Source: Flavobacteriaceae bacterium
GTDB lineage: Bacteria > Bacteroidota > Bacteroidia > Flavobacteriales > Flavobacteriaceae
Direction: 5' to 3'
Length of the DNA stretch: 36,554 bases
Assembly: GCA_030828745.1 (NCBI GenBank)
Contig: JAURBX010000003.1
Span: forward strand, 1-36,554
How positions within the stretch are numbered: the first letter of the stretch is position 1; each line of letters begins with the position of its first letter. Below the pieces are notes generated by a model that did not search any database, was not told the origin of the DNA, and saw nothing but the letters and a program-made list of their open reading frames with translations. Of the stretch, positions 16,003 through 25,406 are shown in pieces. Both the position numbers and the translations under genes were made by a program.

Positions 16003-17676
16003 ATGGGGTTGCACTTGCGTTCAATTTTGCTGATTTATTGTAGCCTTTTTTTCAATGTTATCCTTGCTCAAGAACCAAAAATTATTGAGATCAGACAAGC
16101 TGGAGGATCAACACAAGATCAAGCCCGCTTCCCTGGAGCTAATATCCTTTTTAAATCTCCAGAAAAACGAGTTCTCCTTTTTCATGAAGGTGCTTTAATC
16201 GAATCGGATCAAGCTTATTTTTATGCAAAAGACAATTATTTTAGAGCACTCGGATCTGTAGTTTTTACACAAGGAGATAGCCTAAGAATGACTTGTAACA
16301 CCATTGAATATGATGGAAAAACTAAAACCGCAATTGCTATTGGCAATGTAGACCTAGAACGACCTGACATGAATCTTAAAACAGAAAGATTGGATCTGGA
16401 CAGGATAAATCAAGAAGCTTTTTATAATACAAAGGGAATTATTGTCGATAGTGCAAGTACGCTTACAAGCAATCGAGGAACTTATTTTATGGATCAAAAA
16501 AAGTATCGTTTTACCTCAGACGTAACCATCGTAAATCCAGATTATATTGTCAATTCTGAGCAACTCGATTATTTTACAGAATTAAACCAAGCCTACTTAT
16601 ATGGTGCCTCAAAAATTAAAGGGGAAGCCTACACCATTTTGTGTGAACGTGGCTTTTATGATTTAGATCGTGAAAAAGGTATCTTTAAAAAAAATGCAAC
16701 TTTATACTACGACAATAAAATAATCAAAGGGGACAGTTTATATTTTGAAAGTGAAAGTAATTATGCAGCAGCAACAAAAAATATCAGTATTGTTGACTCC
16801 CTTAATAATTCGATTATCACAGGGCATTATGGTGAGATTTTCAAAGCTAAAGACTCCGCAATAATTACACGTAGAGCTATGGCCATCAATATTGTTGACC
16901 AAGATTCATTATTCATTCATGCAGATACACTTGTTGCCACTGGTCCTGAAGAGAAAAGAATTTTGAGAGGATATTATGATGTCCGAATCCTGAAAAGTGA
17001 TATTCGAGGGAGATCAGACTCTATTTATCTGGATGAATCCATCGGACTGACAAAACTTTTGAACAAACCCCTTACCAAAAAACAAGAACAAGTATTTACC
17101 GAAGCGGATCGAAATGCCAACAATCCCGTTTTATGGTTTGGTGAAAGTCAAATGTCAGGAAATAAAATTTTACTTCTTTCAGATCTTGAAACAAAAAAAT
17201 TAGACTCCATTAAAATTACAGGGAATGTGTTTATTATTGAAAAAGACACCCTAAGTGAAGAGGGGTATCAACAAATTAAAGGAGGACTCTTGGACGGGTC
17301 TTTTAAAGAAGGTAAGCTAGACAACATCGTCATTACGAAAAATACGGAAATGGTGTATTATTTATACAATGACGAAGATTTACAACTCATTGGAATTGAT
17401 AAAACGACTTGTAGTGCACTTCAAATGAACTTTTTAGACGGAAAAATTGATGATATTACTTTTTTGGTAAGTCCGGTCGGTGACGTCTTTCCTGAAGAAG
17501 AAATTCCATTGAACGATCGAACTTTAAAAGGGTTTATATGGAGAATCAATGAACGTCCCGAAACGGTAGAAGATCTGTTTGATGCAAATGACAAAGAAGA
17601 GCAATTTCCAGAGATTTTAAAATTTAAATTTCCCTTAGAACCCGAAGTAAAAGAAGTTGAAAAAACACCACAATGA
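16003..17676 (+). CDS. OstA-like (LptA/LptD N-terminal-like) exported protein
   Basis: A 557-residue exported protein with a signal peptide (MGLHLRSILLIYCSLFFNVILA, cleavage likely before Gln23). From about 30 on it consists of repeating beta-strand units typical of OstA/LptA jelly-roll proteins: FHEGALIESDQAYFYAKDNY, then many turns of the type 'SDSIYLDE', 'GDSLYFESE', 'ADTLVATGPE'. LptA-like proteins bridge lipopolysaccharide transport across the periplasm, and this is a candidate for that in Bacteroidota; the role here is inference. It overlaps the next gene by ATGA. It might also be a soluble relative of LptD without the barrel. Confidence 0.85.
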   Translation: MGLHLRSILLIYCSLFFNVILAQEPKIIEIRQAGGSTQDQARFPGANILFKSPEKRVLLFHEGALIESDQAYFYAKDNYFRALGSVVFTQGDSLRMTCNTIEYDGKTKTAIAIGNVDLERPDMNLKTERLDLDRINQEAFYNTKGIIVDSASTLTSNRGTYFMDQKKYRFTSDVTIVNPDYIVNSEQLDYFTELNQAYLYGASKIKGEAYTILCERGFYDLDREKGIFKKNATLYYDNKIIKGDSLYFESESNYAAATKNISIVDSLNNSIITGHYGEIFKAKDSAIITRRAMAINIVDQDSLFIHADTLVATGPEEKRILRGYYDVRILKSDIRGRSDSIYLDESIGLTKLLNKPLTKKQEQVFTEADRNANNPVLWFGESQMSGNKILLLSDLETKKLDSIKITGNVFIIEKDTLSEEGYQQIKGGLLDGSFKEGKLDNIVITKNTEMVYYLYNDEDLQLIGIDKTTCSALQMNFLDGKIDDITFLVSPVGDVFPEEEIPLNDRTLKGFIWRINERPETVEDLFDANDKEEQFPEILKFKFPLEPEVKEVEKTPQ

Positions 17677-18857
17677 GTTTGCTTCAAGATGACTTTTTGA
17701 ACTATCAAGCCAAAACAACTCCTCATCCATTGGGTATAGAAGTTAAAAGAGCAAAAGGTTCATACATCACTGCAAATTCAGGTAAAAAATATTTAGATTT
17801 TGTGGCGGGTGTTTCTGCCTGTAGTTTAGGGCACTGCCATCCCAAAGTGGTTTCAGCCATTCGCAAACAAGCTAAAAAATACATGCATGTCATGGTTTAT
17901 GGGGAGTTTGCCCAAGAACCCGCTGTTCATCTTGCCAAAGAATTAATTGCTTTACTCCCAGACAACCACCATTCTGTTTATTTAACCAACTCAGGAACTG
18001 AGGCAATAGAAGGTGCATTGAAATTAGCTAAACGAGCAACGGGAAGAGGTGAACTCATTGGTGCGGTGAATAGTTATCATGGCAGCACCCAAGGCGCTTT
18101 AAGTCTTTTAGGTTCCGAACATCAAAAAGTGGGGTACCGCCCCTTACTTCCCAACATACGATTTATTCGCTTCAATTCTGAAGAAGATTTATCTCTAATC
18201 ACGACCAAGACAGCTGCTGTATTATTGGAAACCATACAAGGAGGAGCAGGATTTATTCTTCCAGAGAATGATTTTTTAAAGAAAGTTAAAGATCGGTGTG
18301 AAGCCACAGGAGCACTATTGATTTTGGATGAAATCCAACCTGGATTTGGTAGAACGGGTCGCTTTTTTGGCTTTGAATATTTTAATGTCAAACCCGATAT
18401 CATTGTCTTGGGTAAAGGGATGGGAGGAGGTTTGCCTGTTGGAGCTTTTACTGCATCACATGAGTTAATGTCACTTCTAGAAGACAATCCCAAACTGGGA
18501 CATATAACTACATTTGGTGGAAATCCACTTATTGCAGCCGCCTGTTTAGCTACCTTGAAAGTAATCAGAGATTCAAAAATATTACAAGAAATTCCAGAAA
18601 AAGAAGCCTTGTTTCGTTCCGAATTAAATCATCCAAAAATAAAATCTATTCATGGAAAAGGATTGATGCTTGCTCCTATTTTAGAAAACCCCGAACAAGC
18701 AAATCAAGTTATTTTAAAATGCATTGACCGAGGGCTTTTACTTTTTTGGCTTCTCTGGGAAAAAAAAGCACTTCGCATCTCCCCACCTTTAACTATCTCT
18801 CGTAAGGAAATCAAAAAAGGGTGCGCTATTCTTCGTTCTGTTTTAGATGAAATCTAA
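17673..18857 (+). CDS. Class III PLP-dependent aminotransferase (acetylornithine aminotransferase-like)
   Basis: A 394-residue transaminase of the ornithine/acetylornithine group. Seen: TNSGTEAIEGALKLAKRATG (105-124) binding the cofactor phosphate, SYHGST (134-139), LDEIQPGFGRTG (218-229) with Asp219, and the Schiff-base Lys248 in LGKGMGGGLPVGAF. The fold family is certain. The substrate is not: no arg or other biosynthetic genes are adjacent, so argD is not assigned. It starts by ATGA overlap with the OstA-like gene. Confidence 0.92.
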   Translation: MSLLQDDFLNYQAKTTPHPLGIEVKRAKGSYITANSGKKYLDFVAGVSACSLGHCHPKVVSAIRKQAKKYMHVMVYGEFAQEPAVHLAKELIALLPDNHHSVYLTNSGTEAIEGALKLAKRATGRGELIGAVNSYHGSTQGALSLLGSEHQKVGYRPLLPNIRFIRFNSEEDLSLITTKTAAVLLETIQGGAGFILPENDFLKKVKDRCEATGALLILDEIQPGFGRTGRFFGFEYFNVKPDIIVLGKGMGGGLPVGAFTASHELMSLLEDNPKLGHITTFGGNPLIAAACLATLKVIRDSKILQEIPEKEALFRSELNHPKIKSIHGKGLMLAPILENPEQANQVILKCIDRGLLLFWLLWEKKALRISPPLTISRKEIKKGCAILRSVLDEI

Positions 18858-18957
18858 TCTGTTTTGTGTTAATTAATTTGTTAAAAACAATACACCAGTG
18901 AAACAAAATCATCGCTAGGTAGTTATTAAATTTAAGTAATAGTTTAGATACCATTTT

Positions 18958-20334
18958 ATGCTGAATTACAATTCGGAAAATGTCCAATCTTCCATCACTA
19001 AATTTGAGCACATGCTCAAAACAAACCATGTCTACTTTTTTGACGCTCAGGAGTTTGAAGATATCATTGTGCATTACCTTGGTTTTGGTGACAATCAATT
19101 AGCAAAAAAAGCGCTGAAGATGGGGCTTGAGCAACACCCCTCAAACATTGAGTTAATGATGCTTCAAAGTGAAGTTTTCATTTTAGATGAAAAGTTTGAC
19201 AATGCAATTGAACTTTTAAATTACATTCAAAAAATAGCTCCTCTAGAAGAAGAAATCGCACTTCAAAAAGCGACGATTGCTTCAAAGACTGGAGACCATA
19301 AAGGATCAATAGGCTTTCTACATACTGCCTTGGAATTCTCTGAGGATCCTGTTGAAATATGGAACTTGTTAGGAATGGAGCACTTACTGGCAGAAGAATA
19401 TGAAGATGCAGAATATTTTTTTAAAAACTGTCTTTTAAACAATCCCGAAGATTATCCTGCTCTGTATAATCTTTTGTATTGCTATGAACAATTAAACAAA
19501 GACGAGGAAGCAATTGCTACGCTTAATCAAGTATTGGAAGTTGATCCTTATTGTGAAGTAGCCTGGTTACAACTGGGTAAATTATTTATCAAATTAGGGA
19601 AAACCAAGGACGCGATTTCTGCCTTTGAATTTGCAATTATCAGCGATGATACCTTCACAGGTGCCTATATTGAAAAAGGGAAAATCCTAGAACGTATTGG
19701 ACGAATCAACGAGGCAATAGAAAATTATGAAGTTGCACTGAATACAACGGAACCCAGCGCTTTTATTTTTCAAAGTATCGGTCGCTGTCATGAAAAATTA
19801 GGAAATGACCGATTGGCACAAAAATTTTATTTAAAATCAGTTCAAGCAGAACCAACTAACGAGAAAGGTTGGGAATCGTTGATAAATTATCATGTACAAA
19901 CTGAAAACTATAAAAAAGCGCAACATTATTTAAACAGCGCTTTGGAAGTCAATAGTGATTCTTTTCTACTTTGGATTCAAAGTGCTACAATATACAAAGC
20001 ACAAAACCAAAACGAAAAAGCTCTAGCAGGCTACGAAAAGATCCTTGATATGGGTTATTTTGAGCATAATTTTTTGCTCGATTACATTGATCTTTATCTT
20101 GAAATGGAACAATGGCAAAATGCCTATCAAGTGGCTCAAACAGCATTTAAAGGATATCCAGAAAGTAAAGAATTAAAATTAAGACTTGGGGGCTGTAGTT
20201 TAATTGCCGGAAAATCTGAAGAAGCTGAGTTTCATCTAAATCCAACTAATCTACAAAAACAAGACTTTGATTTAATTCTTCAACTCTTTTCCAAAGCGGA
20301 TCCATCTCTGTTTAGTCCGTTTTTATCCAAATAA
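18958..20334 (+). CDS. Tetratricopeptide-repeat protein
   Basis: A 458-residue protein made almost entirely of TPR helices, from about residue 35 to 430, with repeats such as YEDAEYFFKNCLLNNPEDYP, EAIATLNQVLEVDPYCEVAW and DRLAQKFYLKSVQAEPTNEK. There is no signal peptide or membrane segment, so a cytoplasmic scaffold is likely. Binding partners are unknown. It is separated from the aminotransferase by 100 AT-rich bases in which I see no clear promoter or terminator, and from the DUF368 pair by 66 bases with a -7 element. Confidence 0.85.
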   Translation: MLNYNSENVQSSITKFEHMLKTNHVYFFDAQEFEDIIVHYLGFGDNQLAKKALKMGLEQHPSNIELMMLQSEVFILDEKFDNAIELLNYIQKIAPLEEEIALQKATIASKTGDHKGSIGFLHTALEFSEDPVEIWNLLGMEHLLAEEYEDAEYFFKNCLLNNPEDYPALYNLLYCYEQLNKDEEAIATLNQVLEVDPYCEVAWLQLGKLFIKLGKTKDAISAFEFAIISDDTFTGAYIEKGKILERIGRINEAIENYEVALNTTEPSAFIFQSIGRCHEKLGNDRLAQKFYLKSVQAEPTNEKGWESLINYHVQTENYKKAQHYLNSALEVNSDSFLLWIQSATIYKAQNQNEKALAGYEKILDMGYFEHNFLLDYIDLYLEMEQWQNAYQVAQTAFKGYPESKELKLRLGGCSLIAGKSEEAEFHLNPTNLQKQDFDLILQLFSKADPSLFSPFLSK

Positions 20335-20366
20335 TTGAGGAATACACACAAATAAAAAGGGTTTTC

Positions 20367-20374
20367 TACCTTTG
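20367..20374 (+). promoter_or_regulatory. Promoter -7 element TACCTTTG for the DUF368-DUF368-aroE operon
   Basis: TACCTTTG is a full match to TAnnTTTG and lies 26 bases before the ATG at 20401. The nearest TTG upstream (20335-20337) is 29 bases away, too far for a standard -33 element. Confidence 0.5.
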
Positions 20375-20400
20375 CATTAATTAACATAAGTAAACCATCC

Positions 20401-21339
20401 ATGCGTTATCTACTTCTCTATTTGAAAGGAATGTTAATGGGAGCAGCCGATCTAGTTCCTGGTGTTTCTGGCGGAACCATCGCACTCATTACTGGAATTT
20501 ACAAAGAGCTTCTTGAAAGTGTAAATGCTGTTTCCCTAAGTAGCTTGAATCTTTTAAGGAAAGATGGGATTGTAGCTGTATGGAAAAAAATAAATGGCCC
20601 CTTTCTTCTGGCTGTTTTTGGAGGAATCCTTTCCAGCATACTCTTACTCTCTAGACTTTTGGAATGGCTAATGCTCCACGAAACCATCGGACTTTGGGCT
20701 TTCTTTTTTGGTCTTTTAGTTGCGAGTATTGTTTACCTCATAAAAACCGACCTAAGTTTTGATGTACCTTCTGTCCTCTACCTATGTCTCGGAGCACTTA
20801 TCTCTTTCATCGTGACCCAACTTCAAGGAGGCCAAGAGGAAATCAGTCTTTGGTATTTGTTTCTTTCCGGTTTCATTGGTATATCGGCAATGATCTTGCC
20901 CGGACTATCCGGAGCCTATATTTTATTCGTGATGGGGGTATATCAAACAATCATCTCCTACGTCAGACAGGCACAAGATTTAATTCTCAACTTTGATCAA
21001 GCTACTTTTCTTTTAGTTGGAAGTGGATTGGTTGTTTTTATTTTAGGAATCATTACAGGCTTAAAAGTCTTTTCAAAGTTTTTAACATGGCTTTTAGAAC
21101 GTCATCCCAAACAAATCATGGCTGTACTTATTGGATTGATGATTGGAGCACTTCACAAGGTTTGGCCCTGGCAGAATGACGTTTCATCATCAACTACAAC
21201 TGTAGAAAAAACTATTGCAGTACTTCCTGGTGCTCATCAAGGAGATGCGCCTCAAATTTTAAAAGCAATCCTTTTAATGAGTATTGGCTTCTCCCTTTTA
21301 TTTATCATGGAACGCACCAAGACCACTCAAAAAAAATGA
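20401..21339 (+). CDS. DUF368 (PopT-type) membrane transporter, first copy
   Basis: A 312-residue polytopic membrane protein of the DUF368 family. Members (PopT) have been shown to return undecaprenyl phosphate across the cytoplasmic membrane. The family signature is seen twice: GAADLVPGVSGGTIAL (14-29) and MILPGLSGAYIL (164-175), forming an internal repeat with inverted or parallel halves. The first motif keeps the acidic Asp17. A second DUF368 gene follows with ATGA overlap, suggesting a heterodimer or two specialised carriers. Cofactor and direction here are inferred from the family only. Confidence 0.9.
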   Translation: MRYLLLYLKGMLMGAADLVPGVSGGTIALITGIYKELLESVNAVSLSSLNLLRKDGIVAVWKKINGPFLLAVFGGILSSILLLSRLLEWLMLHETIGLWAFFFGLLVASIVYLIKTDLSFDVPSVLYLCLGALISFIVTQLQGGQEEISLWYLFLSGFIGISAMILPGLSGAYILFVMGVYQTIISYVRQAQDLILNFDQATFLLVGSGLVVFILGIITGLKVFSKFLTWLLERHPKQIMAVLIGLMIGALHKVWPWQNDVSSSTTTVEKTIAVLPGAHQGDAPQILKAILLMSIGFSLLFIMERTKTTQKK

Positions 21340-22388
21340 AATCCCTGACAAAAAAGAGAACTTTTTCTGAAACTTTTTTCCTTCTTTTCAAAGGAATTGC
21401 AATGGGGGCAGCCAACAAAGTTCCAGGAGTTTCTGGAGGTATAGTCGCTTTAGTGGGTGGATTTTATGAAGAACTCATTTTTTCATTTCAAAGACTTAAT
21501 TTAAAAGCACTGAAACTTCTCTTATCTGGACGGTTTAAGTCCTTTTGGGAATATGTCAATGGTCGCTTTTTAATCACTCTCTTTGGAGGGGTTGTCATTA
21601 GTTTTTTTAGTATTTCGCTTTTATTGGATTACGCATTAAGTAAAAACGAAGCACTCGTGATGGGTGCTTTTTTAGGGATGATCATCGCTTCTTTATATTT
21701 GATTATTAAACAAGTTGAGGATTGGAGAAAATCAACTGTTTTAATTTTAGCTGTTGGATTAATTTTAGGTTTAAGCTTAAGTTTTGCTCGACCTATTTCG
21801 GAAAACGATCAACTTCTATTTGTTCTTTTTTGCGGTATTATCAGTGTTTCTGGAATGACCATTCCAGGACTTTCAGGCTCTTTTCTCTTATTAATTTTAG
21901 GCAATTACAATCTTCTCTTAGTCGATTCGGTCAATGCACTTTTTAAAGTATTAACTCATTGTATAGTTGGAGATTTTGAGCCCCTCAACGACCCTATTCT
22001 TCAACGCTTTTTGATTATAATCGCTGTATTTGGATTGGGATCACTCACCGGTTTGGTTCTTTTCTCCAATCTAATTAAGTGGGTACTCAAGAGCTATCCT
22101 CAACACACTTTGGCAGCCATCATTGGTTTTATCGCTGGAACCTTACGTTTAGTATGGCCATGGAAAACAAAGGTTTTAAAATACAATTCTCATGGTGAAC
22201 CCCTACTAAATAGTGTTGGAAATCAAGAAGTGGCCTCTTATCAATATAGTTTCCCGGATTTCAGTACATTAGAGACCTATGGAGTGATTGCAGCACTTTT
22301 TTGTGGAGCGATACTTTTATTTGCAATAGATTATTATGATAAAAAAAGAAATGATAAAGCAATTCGGACTGGTAGGAAAGAATATTGA
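21336..22388 (+). CDS. DUF368 (PopT-type) membrane transporter, second copy
   Basis: A 350-residue paralogue of the preceding protein with the same two signatures: GAANKVPGVSGGIVAL (24-39) and MTIPGLSGSFLL (174-185). It differs at the first signature, where the Asp of the first copy is Asn27, and it has an insertion near its C-terminus (about 285-320, soluble, NSHGEPLLNSVGNQEVASYQ). Its start shares ATGA with the upstream stop, so the two proteins are probably made in equal amounts. aroE begins inside its 3' end. Confidence 0.9.
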   Translation: MKSLTKKRTFSETFFLLFKGIAMGAANKVPGVSGGIVALVGGFYEELIFSFQRLNLKALKLLLSGRFKSFWEYVNGRFLITLFGGVVISFFSISLLLDYALSKNEALVMGAFLGMIIASLYLIIKQVEDWRKSTVLILAVGLILGLSLSFARPISENDQLLFVLFCGIISVSGMTIPGLSGSFLLLILGNYNLLLVDSVNALFKVLTHCIVGDFEPLNDPILQRFLIIIAVFGLGSLTGLVLFSNLIKWVLKSYPQHTLAAIIGFIAGTLRLVWPWKTKVLKYNSHGEPLLNSVGNQEVASYQYSFPDFSTLETYGVIAALFCGAILLFAIDYYDKKRNDKAIRTGRKEY

Positions 22389-23088
22389 TTACTCCTTTTC
22401 AAGAACTTATTTTAAAGATAAGTTTGAAAAGGAAGGATTAAAGAACCACCAGTACCTCAATTTTGATTTTTCTGATATTGAAGCATTTGTAAAACTATTA
22501 AAGGAAAAATCTCTCCCCGCTGGGCTCAATGTTACAATCCCTTATAAAAAAGAAGTCATGCCTTTTTTAGACCGTATTTCTGACGAAGCCCAGGCAATAG
22601 AAGCCGTAAACACGATTGTTTGGGAGAGCGATGGAAGTACAACAGGGCACAATACAGATCATATAGGTTTTCAAAAAGCCTTGGAGGAGGTCATAAAAAC
22701 ACCTCCGAAAAATGCACTTATTTTAGGGACTGGTGGCGCCTCAGGTGCCATTAAGTTTGTTCTTGAAAAAATGGATTGCAATTTCTCTTTTGTTTCTAGA
22801 AATCCAACCTCAACCCAATTAAGTTACGAGACACTGGATGAAGCGCTAATGAACGAAGTTGATCTCATCGTAAACACCACTCCTTTAGGAACTTTCCCTG
22901 CTGTGGAAAAAGCACCTCCACTCCCTTATCAATGGATAAACAAGAAACATTTACTTTTTGATTTAATCTACAATCCCATGGAAACTGCCTTTATGAAGCT
23001 TGGCGAATCAAAAGGAGCCAAAATAACAAATGGCTACAAAATGCTGATCTACCAAGCAGAAAAATCATGGGAACTCTGGAATTCATAA
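22351..23088 (+). CDS. aroE: Shikimate dehydrogenase
   Basis: NADPH-dependent reduction of 3-dehydroshikimate to shikimate in aromatic amino acid synthesis. 245 residues from the ATG at 22351. Seen: GLVGKNIDYSFSR near the N-terminus (shikimate binding), NVTIPYK (60-66) with catalytic Lys66, NTDHIGF with Asp103, the nucleotide-binding GTGGASGA (127-133) and NTTPLGTFP. An ATG at 22336 would add five residues that family members lack. The gene overlaps the second DUF368 gene by 38 bases, so it depends on the upstream transcript. Confidence 0.95.
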   Translation: MIKQFGLVGKNIDYSFSRTYFKDKFEKEGLKNHQYLNFDFSDIEAFVKLLKEKSLPAGLNVTIPYKKEVMPFLDRISDEAQAIEAVNTIVWESDGSTTGHNTDHIGFQKALEEVIKTPPKNALILGTGGASGAIKFVLEKMDCNFSFVSRNPTSTQLSYETLDEALMNEVDLIVNTTPLGTFPAVEKAPPLPYQWINKKHLLFDLIYNPMETAFMKLGESKGAKITNGYKMLIYQAEKSWELWNS

Positions 23089-23129
23089 ATTTGTTTATAC
23101 CATAATAGTATATCTGTTCAAAATTTGAC

Positions 23130-23149
23130 GGATTCTATTTTTAGAATCC
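23130..23149. repeat. Perfect hairpin between aroE and the DUF349 gene
   Basis: GGATTCTA and TAGAATCC form a perfect 8-base stem with a TTTT loop. On the plus strand it is followed by A rather than T, so it is not a standard terminator for aroE. It lies 37 bases upstream of the DUF349 start and may be a leader or operator element. Confidence 0.45.
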
Positions 23150-23186
23150 AAAAAAATGTATATTATTTGTATATAAGCTACAGACT

Positions 23187-25406
23187 ATGGAAGACAATAC
23201 CATACCATCGGGTGCGGACGATCAAACGAAACCGCAAGAAATAGAAACTCAACCAGCAGCAGATTCATCCTCTTCTGAACCAGTTGAAGAGTCAGCAATA
23301 GAAGATCAAGAGACCCCCTTAAAAGAAACTCCTGAGGAAACTCAAGTAACTACTGAATCCAAAAAAGAAGAGGAAGTTATTGAAACTGCTGAACCAGTTG
23401 AAGAGACAGCAAAAGAGGCTCAAGAGTCCACGTTAAAAGAAACTCCTGAGGAAACTCAAAAAACTTCTGAATCCAAAAAAGAAGAGGAAGTTATTGAAAC
23501 TGCTGAACCAGTTGAAGAGACAGCAAAAGAGGCTCAAGAGTCTCCCTTAAAAGAAACTCCTGAGGAAACTCAAGAAACTTCTGAATCCAAAAAAGAAGAG
23601 GAAGTTATTGAAACTGCTGAAGAGATCAATTTATCTGAACTCTCCATGGATGACCTCATTGATTTATTTTCAAAAGTTACTACAAGTGACGATTGGTTTA
23701 GAAACAACAAGCAGGTTCAAAATATCAATCGTGCCTTTGAAGAGAAATTTCATGTTGATTTAGAAGCCAACAAACAAAGCTTTATTAAAGAAGGTGGAAA
23801 TGAAATTGACTTTTATTTCAAGCCTGATTACAAAAAGAAATTCGATCAAATTGGATATGATTACCGTAAAAAAAGACGGGAGCATTATAAGAGTCAGGAA
23901 GCGACTCAAAAAGTTAATTTAGAAAAAAAGAAAGCCATCATTGAAGAAATTAAAAACCTCATCAATGTGGAACAAAATATCAACACCATTTACAATAGTT
24001 TCCGCGCCTTGCAGGAAAGCTGGTATAATACAGGGGCAATTCCTAGAGCGGATAATCAAAATATCTGGGAAACCTATAAACACCATGTAGAACGCTTTTA
24101 TGATTTCCTACACTTAAACAGGGAATTACGTGATCTAGATTACAAGCACAATTACGAGGAAAAACTAAAAATAATTGAACAAGCGGAAGCCCTCCAGAAT
24201 GTTCCTGATATTGTGAGAGCTAGTAGAGATTTAAATACTTTACACCAGCTTTGGAAAAATGATTTAGGTCCTGTTGCAAAAGAGCATAGCGAAGATTTAT
24301 GGAATCGATTCCAAGAAGCATCGAAAGTTATTCAAGTCAAAAGACAAGCTTACCAGAAAGATATGGTAGGAGCCATGAAGGAAAATTTAGTAAAGAAAGA
24401 AACTTTACTCAAGGAAATGAAATCCTTAACTGAAGCTCCTATTGAGACTCATAAAGCATGGCAAAACGCAATAAACAGGTACAACAAACTTCGTGAGGAA
24501 TTCAAAACAATTGGCTATGTTCCAGCAAAAGACAGTAAAGTAACCTGGCAAGAATTCCGGGAGATTGGACGTGAATTCATGCGGTTAAAAAATGTTTTCT
24601 ACAAGGAGCAAAAAAAAGAGTACAACCAAAATATTGATGCCAAAAAAGCTTTAATTGAAAAATCAAAGGCGATTGTTGAAAGTGAAACTTGGGAATCCCG
24701 ATCCCAAGAAATGAAAGACATTCAAAAAGAATGGAGAGTAGTTGGTTTTGTTCCTCGTAAAATCGATAACAAGTTATGGGGTGATTTTTCTGAAGTGCAA
24801 AAAACCTTTTTTGATCGCTTAAAATCAGGTTTTCAACGTCTTACTTCCGAACAGGAGGCAATGCAAAAGGAAAAACTTGCACAAATTGAAAAACTTAAAG
24901 CCTTTACTTTCTCTACTGATATTGAGACACTTAAAGAAGAATACAATAACTTCTGGGACACTTGGAAGGCCATTAGCAGATTAGACACTGGAAATCAAGA
25001 AAAAATTAATTACTCTTTTTCCAATGCCTTGCTCGCAGGAGTCAAGAAAGTGGAATTAGATAATGAAATGAAAAGCGAAATCCTTATGGATTTAAATGCA
25101 CTCATTCTTCAAGGGGACTCAAAACGTTTACAACAGGAATTACAAACTGCAAGAACCAATGTATCTTCCCTTAAAGCTGAATTGACTCAGTTAGAAAATA
25201 ATTTAGCCTTTTTCAGTAACTCAAGTTCTGAGAATCCCTTATTTAAAAATGTTGAGAAACAAATTAAAACCTGTCAAAATAAAATTGACAAAGCAACAGA
25301 AGATTACATCCGTTTAAAGCAAATTAGAAATTCTCAAGAAAAATCAGCCAAAGAAGTTTCAGGAAAATCAGAACAAGAAACAGAGGAAAGTACTGAGGAC
25401 AATTAA
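23187..25406 (+). CDS. DUF349 protein with acidic repeat N-terminus
   Basis: A 739-residue protein. Residues 1-148 are an acidic low-complexity region holding a 38-residue unit (starting LKETPEETQ and including SKKEEEVIETAE) in two full copies and one partial copy. From about 150 to 640 there are several DUF349 repeats, recognisable by spaced tryptophans and the pattern 'W..vG.vPr...': LWKNDLGPVAKEHSEDLWNR, REEFKTIGYVPAKDSKVTW, KEWRVVGFVPRKIDNKLWGD. A coiled coil (about 640-715) closes it. DUF349 function is unknown to me. The protein converges on mazG with stop codons overlapping by 4 bases (TTAA). Confidence 0.88.
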   Translation: MEDNTIPSGADDQTKPQEIETQPAADSSSSEPVEESAIEDQETPLKETPEETQVTTESKKEEEVIETAEPVEETAKEAQESTLKETPEETQKTSESKKEEEVIETAEPVEETAKEAQESPLKETPEETQETSESKKEEEVIETAEEINLSELSMDDLIDLFSKVTTSDDWFRNNKQVQNINRAFEEKFHVDLEANKQSFIKEGGNEIDFYFKPDYKKKFDQIGYDYRKKRREHYKSQEATQKVNLEKKKAIIEEIKNLINVEQNINTIYNSFRALQESWYNTGAIPRADNQNIWETYKHHVERFYDFLHLNRELRDLDYKHNYEEKLKIIEQAEALQNVPDIVRASRDLNTLHQLWKNDLGPVAKEHSEDLWNRFQEASKVIQVKRQAYQKDMVGAMKENLVKKETLLKEMKSLTEAPIETHKAWQNAINRYNKLREEFKTIGYVPAKDSKVTWQEFREIGREFMRLKNVFYKEQKKEYNQNIDAKKALIEKSKAIVESETWESRSQEMKDIQKEWRVVGFVPRKIDNKLWGDFSEVQKTFFDRLKSGFQRLTSEQEAMQKEKLAQIEKLKAFTFSTDIETLKEEYNNFWDTWKAISRLDTGNQEKINYSFSNALLAGVKKVELDNEMKSEILMDLNALILQGDSKRLQQELQTARTNVSSLKAELTQLENNLAFFSNSSSENPLFKNVEKQIKTCQNKIDKATEDYIRLKQIRNSQEKSAKEVSGKSEQETEESTEDN
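23319..23624 (+). repeat. 114-base in-frame tandem repeat in the DUF349 gene
   Basis: Copy 1 is 23319-23432, copy 2 is 23433-23546, and copy 3 is partial from 23547 to about 23624. Each full unit is 38 codons, so loss or gain keeps frame. Copies are almost identical at the nucleotide level. A shorter, more diverged piece of the unit (EPVEESAIEDQETP) precedes copy 1. Confidence 0.92.

Noticed and set aside
18858-18957. Possible tRNA or small RNA in the 100-base gap
   Set aside because: No cloverleaf, no T-tract terminator and no clear promoter could be found.
23319-23624. CRISPR-like array
   Set aside because: The repeats are contiguous, without spacers, 114 bases long and in frame within a coding region.
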